From NCBI RefSeq assembly GCF_021044935.1, contig NZ_JAJNMP010000001.1:1178001-1242000 (forward strand): a DNA stretch of 64,000 bases, in the 5' to 3' direction. This stretch comes from Agromyces cavernae (GTDB lineage Bacteria > Actinomycetota > Actinomycetes > Actinomycetales > Microbacteriaceae). The position numbers and the translations under genes are program-made. Shown here in pieces: positions 36,404 through 43,830 of the stretch (positions within the stretch are counted from its first letter, which is position 1; the number at the start of each line of letters is the position of its first letter). Below the pieces are notes generated by a model that saw only the letters and a list, made by a program, of their open reading frames with translations, had not been told where the DNA came from and did not search any database.

Positions 36404-37296
36404 CCGCCACGACCGCTGCGCCGGCAGAAGCCCGACGCCCGGCGCCGACCCGCCGCCGTCGCGGCAGGGTGTCCTCGGTGCTCCTCGGCGTCGCCGCGAT
36501 CGCCGTGTTCCTCGTCTCGGTGTTCCCGGTCTACTGGATGGTGAACACCTCGTTCCAGCCCAACGGCCAGGTGCGGGGCACCGAGTTGCACTTCTGGCCC
36601 GACAACGCGACGGTCGAGAACTACGTCGACGTCATCTTCGACGAGTCGCGTGCTCCGTTCATCCCAGCGCTGCTCAACTCGCTTCAGATCACCGTGCTCA
36701 CGGTCGTCATCGCGCTCGTGTTCGCGTTCCTCGCAGCCATCGCGGTCTCGCGGTTCCGGTTCCGCACCCGCGGCATGTTCATCGTCGCCATCCTCATCGT
36801 GCAGATGATTCCAGCCGAGGCCATGATCATCTCGGTGTTCCGCCTGATGGACGGCTGGCACCTGCTGAACTCGATCATGGGCCTCACCGCCGTCTACGTC
36901 GCGACGGTGCTGCCGTTCACGATCTGGACGCTGCGCGGATTCGTCAACGGAGTCCCCGCCGAGCTCGAGGAGGCCGCGATGATCGACGGTCTCAGCCGCA
37001 CCCAGGCATTCTGGCGGATCACTTTTCCGTTGCTCGCACCCGGACTCGTGGCGACGGGCGTCTTCGCCTTCATCCAGGCCTGGAACGAGTTCGTGTTCGC
37101 GCTCGTGATCAACCCGCGACCCGAGGCGATGACCCTGCCGGTATGGTTGCGCACCTTCCTCGACCCGAACGGCGGCATCAACTGGGCGCAGCTCATGGCG
37201 GGGTCGACGTTGGTCGCCATTCCCGTCGTGGTGTTCTTCCTCTTCGTGCAGCACCGCATGACCGGCGGACTCGTCAGCGGGGCGGTCAAGGGATGA
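36400..37296 (+). CDS. Sugar ABC transporter permease (MalG/UgpE type)
   Basis: 298 residues with six helices, the first at VLLGVAAIAVFLVSVFPVYW. The EAA motif ELEEAAMIDGLSRTQAFWRI lies in the loop before helix five. Its ATG overlaps the previous stop and its own stop overlaps the GH3 gene, both by 4 bases, so the importer and the hydrolase are translated as a coupled series. Membrane partner of the 35420 gene. Confidence 0.93.
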   Translation: MTATTAAPAEARRPAPTRRRRGRVSSVLLGVAAIAVFLVSVFPVYWMVNTSFQPNGQVRGTELHFWPDNATVENYVDVIFDESRAPFIPALLNSLQITVLTVVIALVFAFLAAIAVSRFRFRTRGMFIVAILIVQMIPAEAMIISVFRLMDGWHLLNSIMGLTAVYVATVLPFTIWTLRGFVNGVPAELEEAAMIDGLSRTQAFWRITFPLLAPGLVATGVFAFIQAWNEFVFALVINPRPEAMTLPVWLRTFLDPNGGINWAQLMAGSTLVAIPVVVFFLFVQHRMTGGLVSGAVKG

Positions 37297-38933
37297 CGGC
37301 GACGACCGCCACGACCGCCGCGACGCCCACCGGCGACACCCTGCGCCGGGACATCCTGACCACGCTCCTGCCCGGATTCGACGGACCCGAGGCGCCCGCC
37401 TGGGTGCTCGACCGCCTGCGCGACGGCCTCGGCGGCGTGTGCATCTTCGGGCAGAACGTCGAGTCGGCCGAGCAGTTGCGCGCCCTGAACGAGACCCTGC
37501 GAGCCGCGAATCCCGACGCCGTGATCGCGATCGACGAGGAGGGCGGCGACGTCACGCGGCTCTTCTACGATCGCGGGGCGCCATTCCCCGGCAACGCCGT
37601 GCTCGGCCGCATCGACGACGTCGAGCTCACCCGCCGGGTCGCGGCCGCCGTCGGCGAGGCGCTCGTCGGCACGGGCTGCACCCTGACGTTCGCACCGGAT
37701 GTCGACGTCAACGCCAACCCCGACAACCCGGTCATCGGCGTGCGCAGCTTCGGAGCCGATGCCGAGCTCGTCGCACGGCACACCGCGGCCTGGGTCGACG
37801 GGCTTCAGCAGACGGGCGTCGCGGCCAGCGCGAAGCACTTCCCGGGCCACGGCGACACCGCGACCGACTCGCACCTCGAGCTGCCGGTGGTCGACCTGGC
37901 GATCGAGACGCTGCGCGCACGGGAGCTCATGCCGTTCCGCGCCGCGATCGAGGCGGGCTCGCGCACGATCATGACCTCGCACATCCTGGTGCCGCAGCTC
38001 GATGCCGAGAATCCGGCCACCCTCTCCCCGCGCATCCTGCAGCGCCTGCTTCGCGGGGAGCTCGGGTTCGATGGCGTCATCGTCACCGACGCCCTCGACA
38101 TGGCGGGGGCGAGCGGCGTGCACGGCATCCCCGAAGCCGCCGTGCGCGCCCTCGCCGCCGGGTGCGACCTGCTCTGCATCGGCACCGACAACACCGACGA
38201 CGAGCTCGCCGACATCGTCTCGGCCGTCGAGGCGGCGATCGCGTCGGGCCGGCTCACGGCCGAGCGCGTTCGCGAGGCGGCGGCGCGCGTGCGCGGACTG
38301 GCCGCCGCTGCGCCCCCGGTGCCGGCCGACGCGGCGGCGCCGAGCGCGATCGAGCCGCATCACGCAGCCGTCGACGTCGTGCGCCTCATCGACGCCTTCG
38401 AGATCGCGGATGTCGCGCGCTCGCGCCTCTCGCGAGCCCCGCGCATCGGCGCGGTCGTGCGCGTCGACACGGTCGCGAACATCGCGATCGGCGGCGCGCC
38501 CTGGGGTCCGTTCGCGGCGGAGGCCGCGCGTGAGGTGCCGTCGTGGTTCGCCCGGGTGCCGGTGATCTCGATCGCCGACGACCGTGCGCCCGAGCCGGAG
38601 CCTGAGCCGGGACCCGCTGGCGTCGTCGAGCTCGCCGCGGCGGCCGCGGCCGACGGCCCTGTGCTCGTGATCGGCAAGGACCTGCACCGCCACGCGTTCG
38701 CCCGTGCCGCGATCGACGCCCTGCGCGCCGAGCGCGATGATGTCGTGGTGATCGACATGGGCTGGCCGTCGCACGACCGCGCCTACGCCGATGTGGCGAC
38801 GTTCGGGGCTTCCCGCCTCGTCGGCGACGCCGTCATCGCGTTCGTCGAGGGCGCGCTCGCGCCGCCGGTCGCCGAGGAGGTGCTCACCGCCGCGGCAGCA
38901 GCACCCGGGGCGACCGCACCGGCCGCTCCGTGA
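37293..38933 (+). CDS. Glycoside hydrolase family 3 beta-N-acetylhexosaminidase (NagZ-like)
   Basis: 546 residues from the ATG at 37293. There is no signal peptide, so it acts in the cytoplasm on imported chitobiose or muropeptide sugars. The TIM-barrel domain has AIDEEGGDVTRLF, VDVNANPDNPVIGVRSFG, the acid/base histidine loop KHFPGHGDTATDSHLELP and the nucleophile Asp of VTDALDMAG. A second alpha/beta domain of about 190 residues (380-546) follows, longer than in E. coli NagZ and like other actinobacterial two-domain enzymes. Some GH3 enzymes of this type act as phosphorylases, a possibility the sequence alone does not exclude. It is coupled to a permease upstream and a kinase downstream. 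Confidence 0.92.
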   Translation: MTATTATTAATPTGDTLRRDILTTLLPGFDGPEAPAWVLDRLRDGLGGVCIFGQNVESAEQLRALNETLRAANPDAVIAIDEEGGDVTRLFYDRGAPFPGNAVLGRIDDVELTRRVAAAVGEALVGTGCTLTFAPDVDVNANPDNPVIGVRSFGADAELVARHTAAWVDGLQQTGVAASAKHFPGHGDTATDSHLELPVVDLAIETLRARELMPFRAAIEAGSRTIMTSHILVPQLDAENPATLSPRILQRLLRGELGFDGVIVTDALDMAGASGVHGIPEAAVRALAAGCDLLCIGTDNTDDELADIVSAVEAAIASGRLTAERVREAAARVRGLAAAAPPVPADAAAPSAIEPHHAAVDVVRLIDAFEIADVARSRLSRAPRIGAVVRVDTVANIAIGGAPWGPFAAEAAREVPSWFARVPVISIADDRAPEPEPEPGPAGVVELAAAAAADGPVLVIGKDLHRHAFARAAIDALRAERDDVVVIDMGWPSHDRAYADVATFGASRLVGDAVIAFVEGALAPPVAEEVLTAAAAAPGATAPAAP

Positions 38934-39850
38934 GGCTCGGCATCGATATCGGCGGCACGAAGACGGCCGCCGTCGCGATCGGTGCCGACGGCGACCTGAG
39001 CGAGCAGGTTCGCATGCCCACCGGGTTCGGCGCCGAGGCGGTCATCGAGACCGCGGTGCGCACGGTCGCGCGCATGACCGAGATCGCGGGGGCCGGGACA
39101 TCCGCGTTCTCCTCGATCGGCATCGGCATCCCGGGCGCCGTCGACAGCGAGAGCGGTCGCGTCGCGCACGCCGTGAACCTCGGCCTCGAGGGGCTCGACC
39201 TCGGCCCGCGTCTCGCCGACCGCCTCGGCATCGACGTGCGCATCGAGAACGACGTGAAGGCCGCCGCCCTCGGCGCCCACCACCTGCTCGTCGCGGGCGA
39301 GGCGCCAGAGGCGATGGCGTACCTGAACCTCGGCACGGGGCTCGCGGCGGGCATCGTGCTCGACGGCAGCCTGCTGCGCGGCGGGCACGGCGTCGCCGGT
39401 GAGATCGGCCACATCCCGGTCGATCCCGCGGGGGAGCGCTGCGGCTGCGGCCAGCGCGGCTGCCTCGAGACCCTCGCGTCGGGATCGGCGATCGCGCGCA
39501 TGTGGCCGACGTCGTCCGCGTTGCCCGCCCGCGACCTGTTCGATGCCGCCGACGCGGGGGAACCGCGCGCGGTCGAGGTGCGCGACCGATTCCTCACGGG
39601 CGTGGCCGCCGCCGTGCGGCTCCTGGCGCTCACGACCGACGTCGACCGGATCGTCATCGGCGGCGGGCTCGCCGCGCTCGGCGAATCGCTCCTCGAGGGC
39701 ACGCACCGTATCCTGAACGGGTGGGCCGCCGAGTCGGCGTTCCTCGCTTCACTCGACCTCACGGCTCGCGTGCAGGTCATACCCCTCGGATTCCCGGCAG
39801 CAGCCGTCGGTGCTGCGCTGGTTGGAGCAGATCAATGGCAGAAGTCGTAG
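38930..39850 (+). CDS. ROK-family sugar kinase, probably N-acetylglucosamine kinase
   Basis: 306 residues, GTG start overlapping the GH3 stop by 4 bases. The ATP site MRLGIDIGGTKTAAVAIG, catalytic Asp in VRIENDVKAAALG, the GEIGHIPVDP stretch and the zinc motif CGCGQRGCLETLASG place it in the ROK kinases. It would phosphorylate the GlcNAc released by the GH3 enzyme to GlcNAc-6-P. Its 3' end overlaps nagB by 16 bases. Glucose or ManNAc are alternative substrates. Confidence 0.9.
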   Translation: MRLGIDIGGTKTAAVAIGADGDLSEQVRMPTGFGAEAVIETAVRTVARMTEIAGAGTSAFSSIGIGIPGAVDSESGRVAHAVNLGLEGLDLGPRLADRLGIDVRIENDVKAAALGAHHLLVAGEAPEAMAYLNLGTGLAAGIVLDGSLLRGGHGVAGEIGHIPVDPAGERCGCGQRGCLETLASGSAIARMWPTSSALPARDLFDAADAGEPRAVEVRDRFLTGVAAAVRLLALTTDVDRIVIGGGLAALGESLLEGTHRILNGWAAESAFLASLDLTARVQVIPLGFPAAAVGAALVGADQWQKS

Positions 39851-40620
39851 TCGTCGCGGATCAGGAAGCCGCGGGTTCGCTCGTCGCCGGCGCGATCGCG
39901 TCGCTCATCAGGTCGAAGCCCGACGCGGTGCTCGGCCTCGCGACCGGGTCGACCCCGCTCGCGACGTACCGTGCCCTCGCGGCGCGCATCGCGTCCGACG
40001 GCCTCGACGTGCGCGGTGTGCGCGGGTTCGCGCTCGACGAGTACGTGGGGCTTCCGGCCGGTCATCCCGAGAGCTACCGTGCGGTCATCACGCGCGAGGT
40101 CGTCGAGCCGCTCGGGCTCACCCCCGAACTCGTGCGCGTTCCGAACGGCGACCCGGCGGGCATCGAGCACGCGGGCGCCGACTACGAGGCGGCGATCACG
40201 ACCGCGGGCGGCATCGATCTGCAGATCCTCGGCATCGGCCGCACCGGGCACATCGGCTTCAACGAGCCGGGCTCGTCGCTGGCATCGCTGACGCGCGTCA
40301 AGACGCTCACCGAGCCGACCCGCATCGACAACGCACGCTTCTTCGACAGCCCCGACGACGTGCCCATGCACTGCATCACCCAGGGCATCGGAACCATCCT
40401 GCGTGCCCGGCACCTCGTGCTGCTCGCGTTCGGCGAGGCCAAGGCGCACGCGGTCGCCGCGGCCGTCGAGGGGCCCGTCTCGGCGAACCAGCCCGGCTCG
40501 GCCATCCAGTTGCACCCCCACAGCACGGTCATCGTCGACGAGGCGGCCGCGTCGCAGCTCGAGAACCTCGACTACTACCGGTACGCCTACGCGAACAAGC
40601 CCGCATGGCAGGGCATCTGA
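39835..40620 (+). CDS. nagB: Glucosamine-6-phosphate deaminase
   Basis: 261 residues, ATG at 39835 inside the end of the kinase gene with TTGGAG upstream. LGLATGSTPLATYRAL binds phosphate, FALDEYVGLP contains the catalytic Asp, GIGRTGHIGFNEPGSS the loop with His and Glu. It converts GlcN-6-P to fructose-6-P and ammonia, the last step of GlcNAc use. No nagA lies in this cluster; a deacetylase is encoded 5.4 kb downstream at 46062. A 17-bp terminator follows. Confidence 0.97.
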   Translation: MAEVVVVADQEAAGSLVAGAIASLIRSKPDAVLGLATGSTPLATYRALAARIASDGLDVRGVRGFALDEYVGLPAGHPESYRAVITREVVEPLGLTPELVRVPNGDPAGIEHAGADYEAAITTAGGIDLQILGIGRTGHIGFNEPGSSLASLTRVKTLTEPTRIDNARFFDSPDDVPMHCITQGIGTILRARHLVLLAFGEAKAHAVAAAVEGPVSANQPGSAIQLHPHSTVIVDEAAASQLENLDYYRYAYANKPAWQGI

Positions 40621-40636
40621 CGGGTCTGAAGCGATC

Positions 40637-40680
40637 GAGCGGATGTCCCGGGGCGTGACGCGACCCCGGGACATCCGCTC
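40637..40680. terminator. Bidirectional terminator between nagB and tetR
   Basis: A perfect 17-bp stem (40637-40653 and 40664-40680, GAGCGGATGTCCCGGGG and complement) with a 10-base loop separates two convergent genes. Both arms contain the CGGATGTC octamer. Confidence 0.9.
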
Positions 40681-40687
40681 GGTGCGT

Positions 40688-41278
40688 TCAGTGGGGGAGC
40701 ATCTCGGGGAGCGCTGCGAGAAACCCCTCCTCGTCGAAGCCGTCGACGAGTTGGCGTTGCACGATGAATCCCGGGCCGACGGCGATCAGTACCGGCGTCA
40801 TCCGGTCGGCCCAGGCCTCGGGGTCTCCGGATACCCGATCGGGGTTGGCTGCGGCCCACTCGGCGAGCTGACCGCGGACGGTGGCGCGCAGGTGGACGAG
40901 CACACCCTGCACGAGTTCGCGGATGTCGGAGTCGAGCGATGCTTCGGCCCAGAGCTGGACCAGCATTCGGCTGAACGGTTCGCGCCGCATGCCGTTGACG
41001 AACGTCGACATCAACTCACCCGGGCTGAGCGGCTCACCTCCTGCTCGCCGCGCGACCAGTTCGCTCTGCCGGGCCTCGAGCATGCGAGCGGCGACGCCGG
41101 CGACGAGTTCGCGCTTGCTGTTGAAGTGGCCGTAGATCGCCCCCGCTGAGAGTCCTGACTCGCTGATGATGTCGGCCATCGAGGTGCGCTGGAAGCCCTT
41201 GACCGAGAAGGCGCGGAGAGCGGCGTCGAGGATCTCGTCGCGCCTGGCGGCGCGGTACTCGTCCGTCACCTTCGGCAT
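40688..41278 (-). CDS. TetR-family transcriptional repressor
   Basis: 196 residues. The N-terminal HTH reads RDEILDAALRAFSVKGFQRT, then SMADIISESGLSAGAIYGHF, the canonical TetR DNA-binding helix pair. The ligand domain is unremarkable and hydrophobic. It is divergent from the membrane protein at 41401, and the gap holds two palindromes that could be its operators. It probably represses itself and that gene. The inducer is unknown. Confidence 0.93.
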   Translation of the reverse strand: MPKVTDEYRAARRDEILDAALRAFSVKGFQRTSMADIISESGLSAGAIYGHFNSKRELVAGVAARMLEARQSELVARRAGGEPLSPGELMSTFVNGMRREPFSRMLVQLWAEASLDSDIRELVQGVLVHLRATVRGQLAEWAAANPDRVSGDPEAWADRMTPVLIAVGPGFIVQRQLVDGFDEEGFLAALPEMLPH

Positions 41279-41299
41279 CGCGCCCTCCCTCGGAAAACC

Positions 41300-41361
41300 G
41301 AACGATCATTCTTGACAAGCATAGGCGTCGGGCGCATTCTGATAAAGAACGAATATTCGTT
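41300..41361. promoter_or_regulatory. TetR-type operator palindromes and candidate promoter
   Basis: AACGAATATTCGTT (41348-41361) is a perfect 14-bp palindrome, and GAACGATCATTC (41300-41311) is an imperfect related one (10 of 12). TTGACA at 41312-41317 lies between them, with a weak -10 (CATTCT) at 41335-41340. The layout fits repression of both divergent genes. Confidence 0.65.
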
Positions 41362-41400
41362 TTATGAAGTGCCACCGCACCTCGTCACCAGGAGGAGATC

Positions 41401-42495
41401 ATGGCTCACTCGGATGCCACCACCGCGCACACCCCGCTCGGTCGCGTCATCGGCCTTGCGCTCGCACTCGCGGCCGTCGTCGCCGTGATCGTGCTCGCGT
41501 TCTCGTGGCCTTCGGTCACGGCCGAGCCGAACGACCTCCCGATCGCGATCACGGGGCCGGCCGAGGCGGTCGCCACCGCCGAAGCCGCGGTCGACGAACA
41601 ACAGCCCGGGGCTATCGCCTTCGACGAGGTCGACGATCGCGACGCAGCCGTCGCCGCGATCGAGTCGCGCGACGTCTACGGCGCGATCGTGCTCGGCCCC
41701 GAGCCCGAGGTCCTCACCTCGTCGGCGTCGAGCCTCGCCGTCGCCCAGCTGCTGGGCGGCATCGCGACCGGCCTCGAAGAGGGCGTGAATGCGCAGGCCG
41801 CCGCGGCCGCGCAGGCCGCGGGCGCTCCCTCGGCCCCGCCCCACATCGACGTCGTCGTCACCGATGTCGTTCCCCTCGCCGACACCGATCCGCGCGGCAC
41901 CGGCCTCTCCGCGGCACTCTTCCCGCTCGTGCTCGGAGGCATGCTGGGCGGCATCGCGATCTCGGTCGCGGTCATCGGCGCCATGCGTCGCGTCACCGCG
42001 GTACTCGTCTACTCCGCCGCCGGCGGCCTCGTGCTCACGGGCATCCTGCAGGGTTGGTTCGGCGCGCTGCAGGGCGACTACTGGGTCAACTCCGCCGCCA
42101 TCGCGCTCGCGCTCGCGGCGATCGCGGCACCCATCACCGGGTTCGTGGCGCTCATCGGCCGCGCGGGCATCGCGGTCGGCCCGGTCGTCATGCTGCTGTT
42201 CGCCAACCCCATCTCGGGCGTCGCGGTTCCCAAGGAGTTCTACCCGGTGCCGTGGGGCGAGATCGGCCAGTGGTTCCCGCCGGGGGCCGCAGCCACGCTC
42301 GTGCGCGAGCTCTCGTACTTCCCCGCCGCCGACACGACGTTCTCATGGCTGGTACTGGCGGCCTGGGCGGTCGGCGGACTGCTCCTCTCGGTCGTCGGCC
42401 ACTTCCGCACCGCCGGCGGTGCCGAGTCCGATGCCGAGGCGGCGCACGCCGACGAGCAGGTCACCGCGCCGGCGGGCGAACCGGTCGCCCGGTAG
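41401..42495 (+). CDS. ABC-2/YhgE-Pip-like membrane protein
   Basis: 364 residues, ATG at 41401 with AGGAGGAG 3 bases upstream. One N-terminal helix (residues 15-38), an extracytoplasmic domain of about 120 residues, then five or six helices in 160-335 and a polar acidic tail. This layout resembles the YhgE/Pip and related ABC-2-type membrane families often controlled by a divergent TetR. No ATPase is adjacent. The function is unassigned; an efflux or envelope-stress role is inferred only from the TetR pairing. Confidence 0.75.
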   Translation: MAHSDATTAHTPLGRVIGLALALAAVVAVIVLAFSWPSVTAEPNDLPIAITGPAEAVATAEAAVDEQQPGAIAFDEVDDRDAAVAAIESRDVYGAIVLGPEPEVLTSSASSLAVAQLLGGIATGLEEGVNAQAAAAAQAAGAPSAPPHIDVVVTDVVPLADTDPRGTGLSAALFPLVLGGMLGGIAISVAVIGAMRRVTAVLVYSAAGGLVLTGILQGWFGALQGDYWVNSAAIALALAAIAAPITGFVALIGRAGIAVGPVVMLLFANPISGVAVPKEFYPVPWGEIGQWFPPGAAATLVRELSYFPAADTTFSWLVLAAWAVGGLLLSVVGHFRTAGGAESDAEAAHADEQVTAPAGEPVAR

Positions 42496-42519
42496 CGCAG
42501 GTCGTGTGGTCGCCGTTCG

Positions 42520-42888
42520 TCAGCGCGCGAGCTCCCTACGGCCGTGCAGGATGCCGCTCACCGCGGCCACGACGGCGAACACCACCGCGACGATCGGCTG
42601 CCCGAGCGTCCACCACCCGATGGCCGCAGCCGAGAACACGGCGATCTCGACGAGCGCCTTGCCGAACGTGTCGATGCGGAACACCGCCTTGGGCGACACG
42701 AACAGCGCCCAGGCGAGGATGGCGAGCAGCGGAGCGCCGATGCCGATCAGCACGCCGGGCCACGGAAGCGGGAACGCCAGGAAGCCCCAGATGCCGAGCG
42801 ACACGAACGCGAACAGCTCGAGGAGGAAGCGCAGCACGTCGTTCGGCGAGATCTTCTGGTGCTGGGGGTTTGCTGGTGCGGTGCTCAC
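42520..42888 (-). CDS. YrdB/DUF2568-type small membrane protein
   Basis: About 122 residues from the GTG at 42888 (a TTG at 42897 would add three). Four hydrophobic helices are visible: FLLELFAFVSLGIWGFLAF, the PWPGVLIGIGAPLLAILAW segment, VEIAVFSAAAIGWW and PIVAVVFAVVAAVSG. The N-terminal NDVLRFLLEL and the SPKAVFRI stretch match the DUF2568 (YrdB) family as I remember it. The function is unknown. It is convergent with the 41401 gene. Confidence 0.75.
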   Translation of the reverse strand: MSTAPANPQHQKISPNDVLRFLLELFAFVSLGIWGFLAFPLPWPGVLIGIGAPLLAILAWALFVSPKAVFRIDTFGKALVEIAVFSAAAIGWWTLGQPIVAVVFAVVAAVSGILHGRRELAR

Positions 42889-42925
42889 GACCCTCAAGCC
42901 TACCGCGCGCTCAACCTCACACCCC

Positions 42926-43801
42926 TCAGCGGAAGATGATGGTGCGCGCCCCGTCGAGCAGCACCCGCCGCTCGGCGAACCACTTCACGGCCTGGCTGAG
43001 CGTGCGGCTCTCTTCGTCTTGACCGATCGCGACGAGTTCGCTCGGGCTGCGCGAGTGATCGACCCGCACGACGTTCTGCTCGATGATCGGCCCCTCGTCG
43101 AGGTCGCTCGTCACGAAGTGCGCGGTCGCGCCGATGAGCTTCACGCCACGGGCGTGCGCCTGCCGGTAGGGGTTCGCCCCCTTGAAGCCCGGCAGGAACG
43201 AGTGGTGGATGTTGATGCACCGGCCGGCGAGCTCGTCGCACAGCTCGGGCGAGAGGATCTGCATGTAGCGCGCGAGCACGACGAGCTCGATGTCGTGCTC
43301 GTCGACGGCGGCGAGCACGCGCGCCTCGAACGCGGCCTTCGACGCGGCATCCGTCACCGCCAGCGACTCGAAGGGAACGCCGTAGAAGTCGACGAGGTCT
43401 CGCAGCGTGCCGTGATTCGAGAGCACGAGCGGGATCTCGACCGGCAGCTGCCCGGCCCGCTGGCGGAACAGCAGGTCGTTCACGCAGTGCCCGGCGGTCG
43501 ACGCGAGCACGAGGGTGCGCAGTGCACGTCCCACCTCGTCGAGGTGCCACTGCATCTGCCAGCGCTCGGTGACGGGCGCGAGCGCCTCCTCGAACTCTGC
43601 ACGCGTGGCCTGCGACTCGACCTGCAGGCGCATGAAGAAGCGGCCCGTGTCGAGACTCGCGAACTGCTGGCTCTCGGTGATGTTGCCGCGGGCCGCGACG
43701 ATGGCACCCGAGATCGCGTGCACGATGCCGGGTCCGTCGACGCAGCTGAGGGTCACGACCCAGTGATACAGGTGTTCGGGCGCGGGCGGCGGCGTGGTCA
43801 T
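42926..43801 (-). CDS. purU: Formyltetrahydrofolate deformylase
   Basis: 291 residues from the ATG at 43801. The N-terminal ACT domain (residues 10-90, CVDGPGIVHAISGAIVAARG) senses regulators such as glycine or methionine in characterised PurU. The C-terminal formyltransferase-like domain has VLSNHGTLRDLVDFYGVPF, the catalytic block INIHHSFLPGFKGANPYRQA and the Asp of TSDLDEGPIIEQ. It hydrolyses 10-formyl-THF to formate and THF, balancing one-carbon supply with purN, purH and glyA-folD in this window. A -10 TACTCT lies 6 bases before the ATG, so the mRNA is probably leaderless. Confidence 0.97.
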   Translation of the reverse strand: MTTPPPAPEHLYHWVVTLSCVDGPGIVHAISGAIVAARGNITESQQFASLDTGRFFMRLQVESQATRAEFEEALAPVTERWQMQWHLDEVGRALRTLVLASTAGHCVNDLLFRQRAGQLPVEIPLVLSNHGTLRDLVDFYGVPFESLAVTDAASKAAFEARVLAAVDEHDIELVVLARYMQILSPELCDELAGRCINIHHSFLPGFKGANPYRQAHARGVKLIGATAHFVTSDLDEGPIIEQNVVRVDHSRSPSELVAIGQDEESRTLSQAVKWFAERRVLLDGARTIIFR

Positions 43802-43807
43802 CCGCCC

Positions 43808-43813
43808 AGAGTA
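43808..43813 (-). promoter_or_regulatory. -10 box of a probable leaderless purU promoter
   Basis: On the minus strand TACTCT, GGGCGG, then the ATG at 43801: the 6-base gap puts the transcription start on the start codon. Confidence 0.55.
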
Positions 43814-43830
43814 CCGGGCACGCAGGGGAC

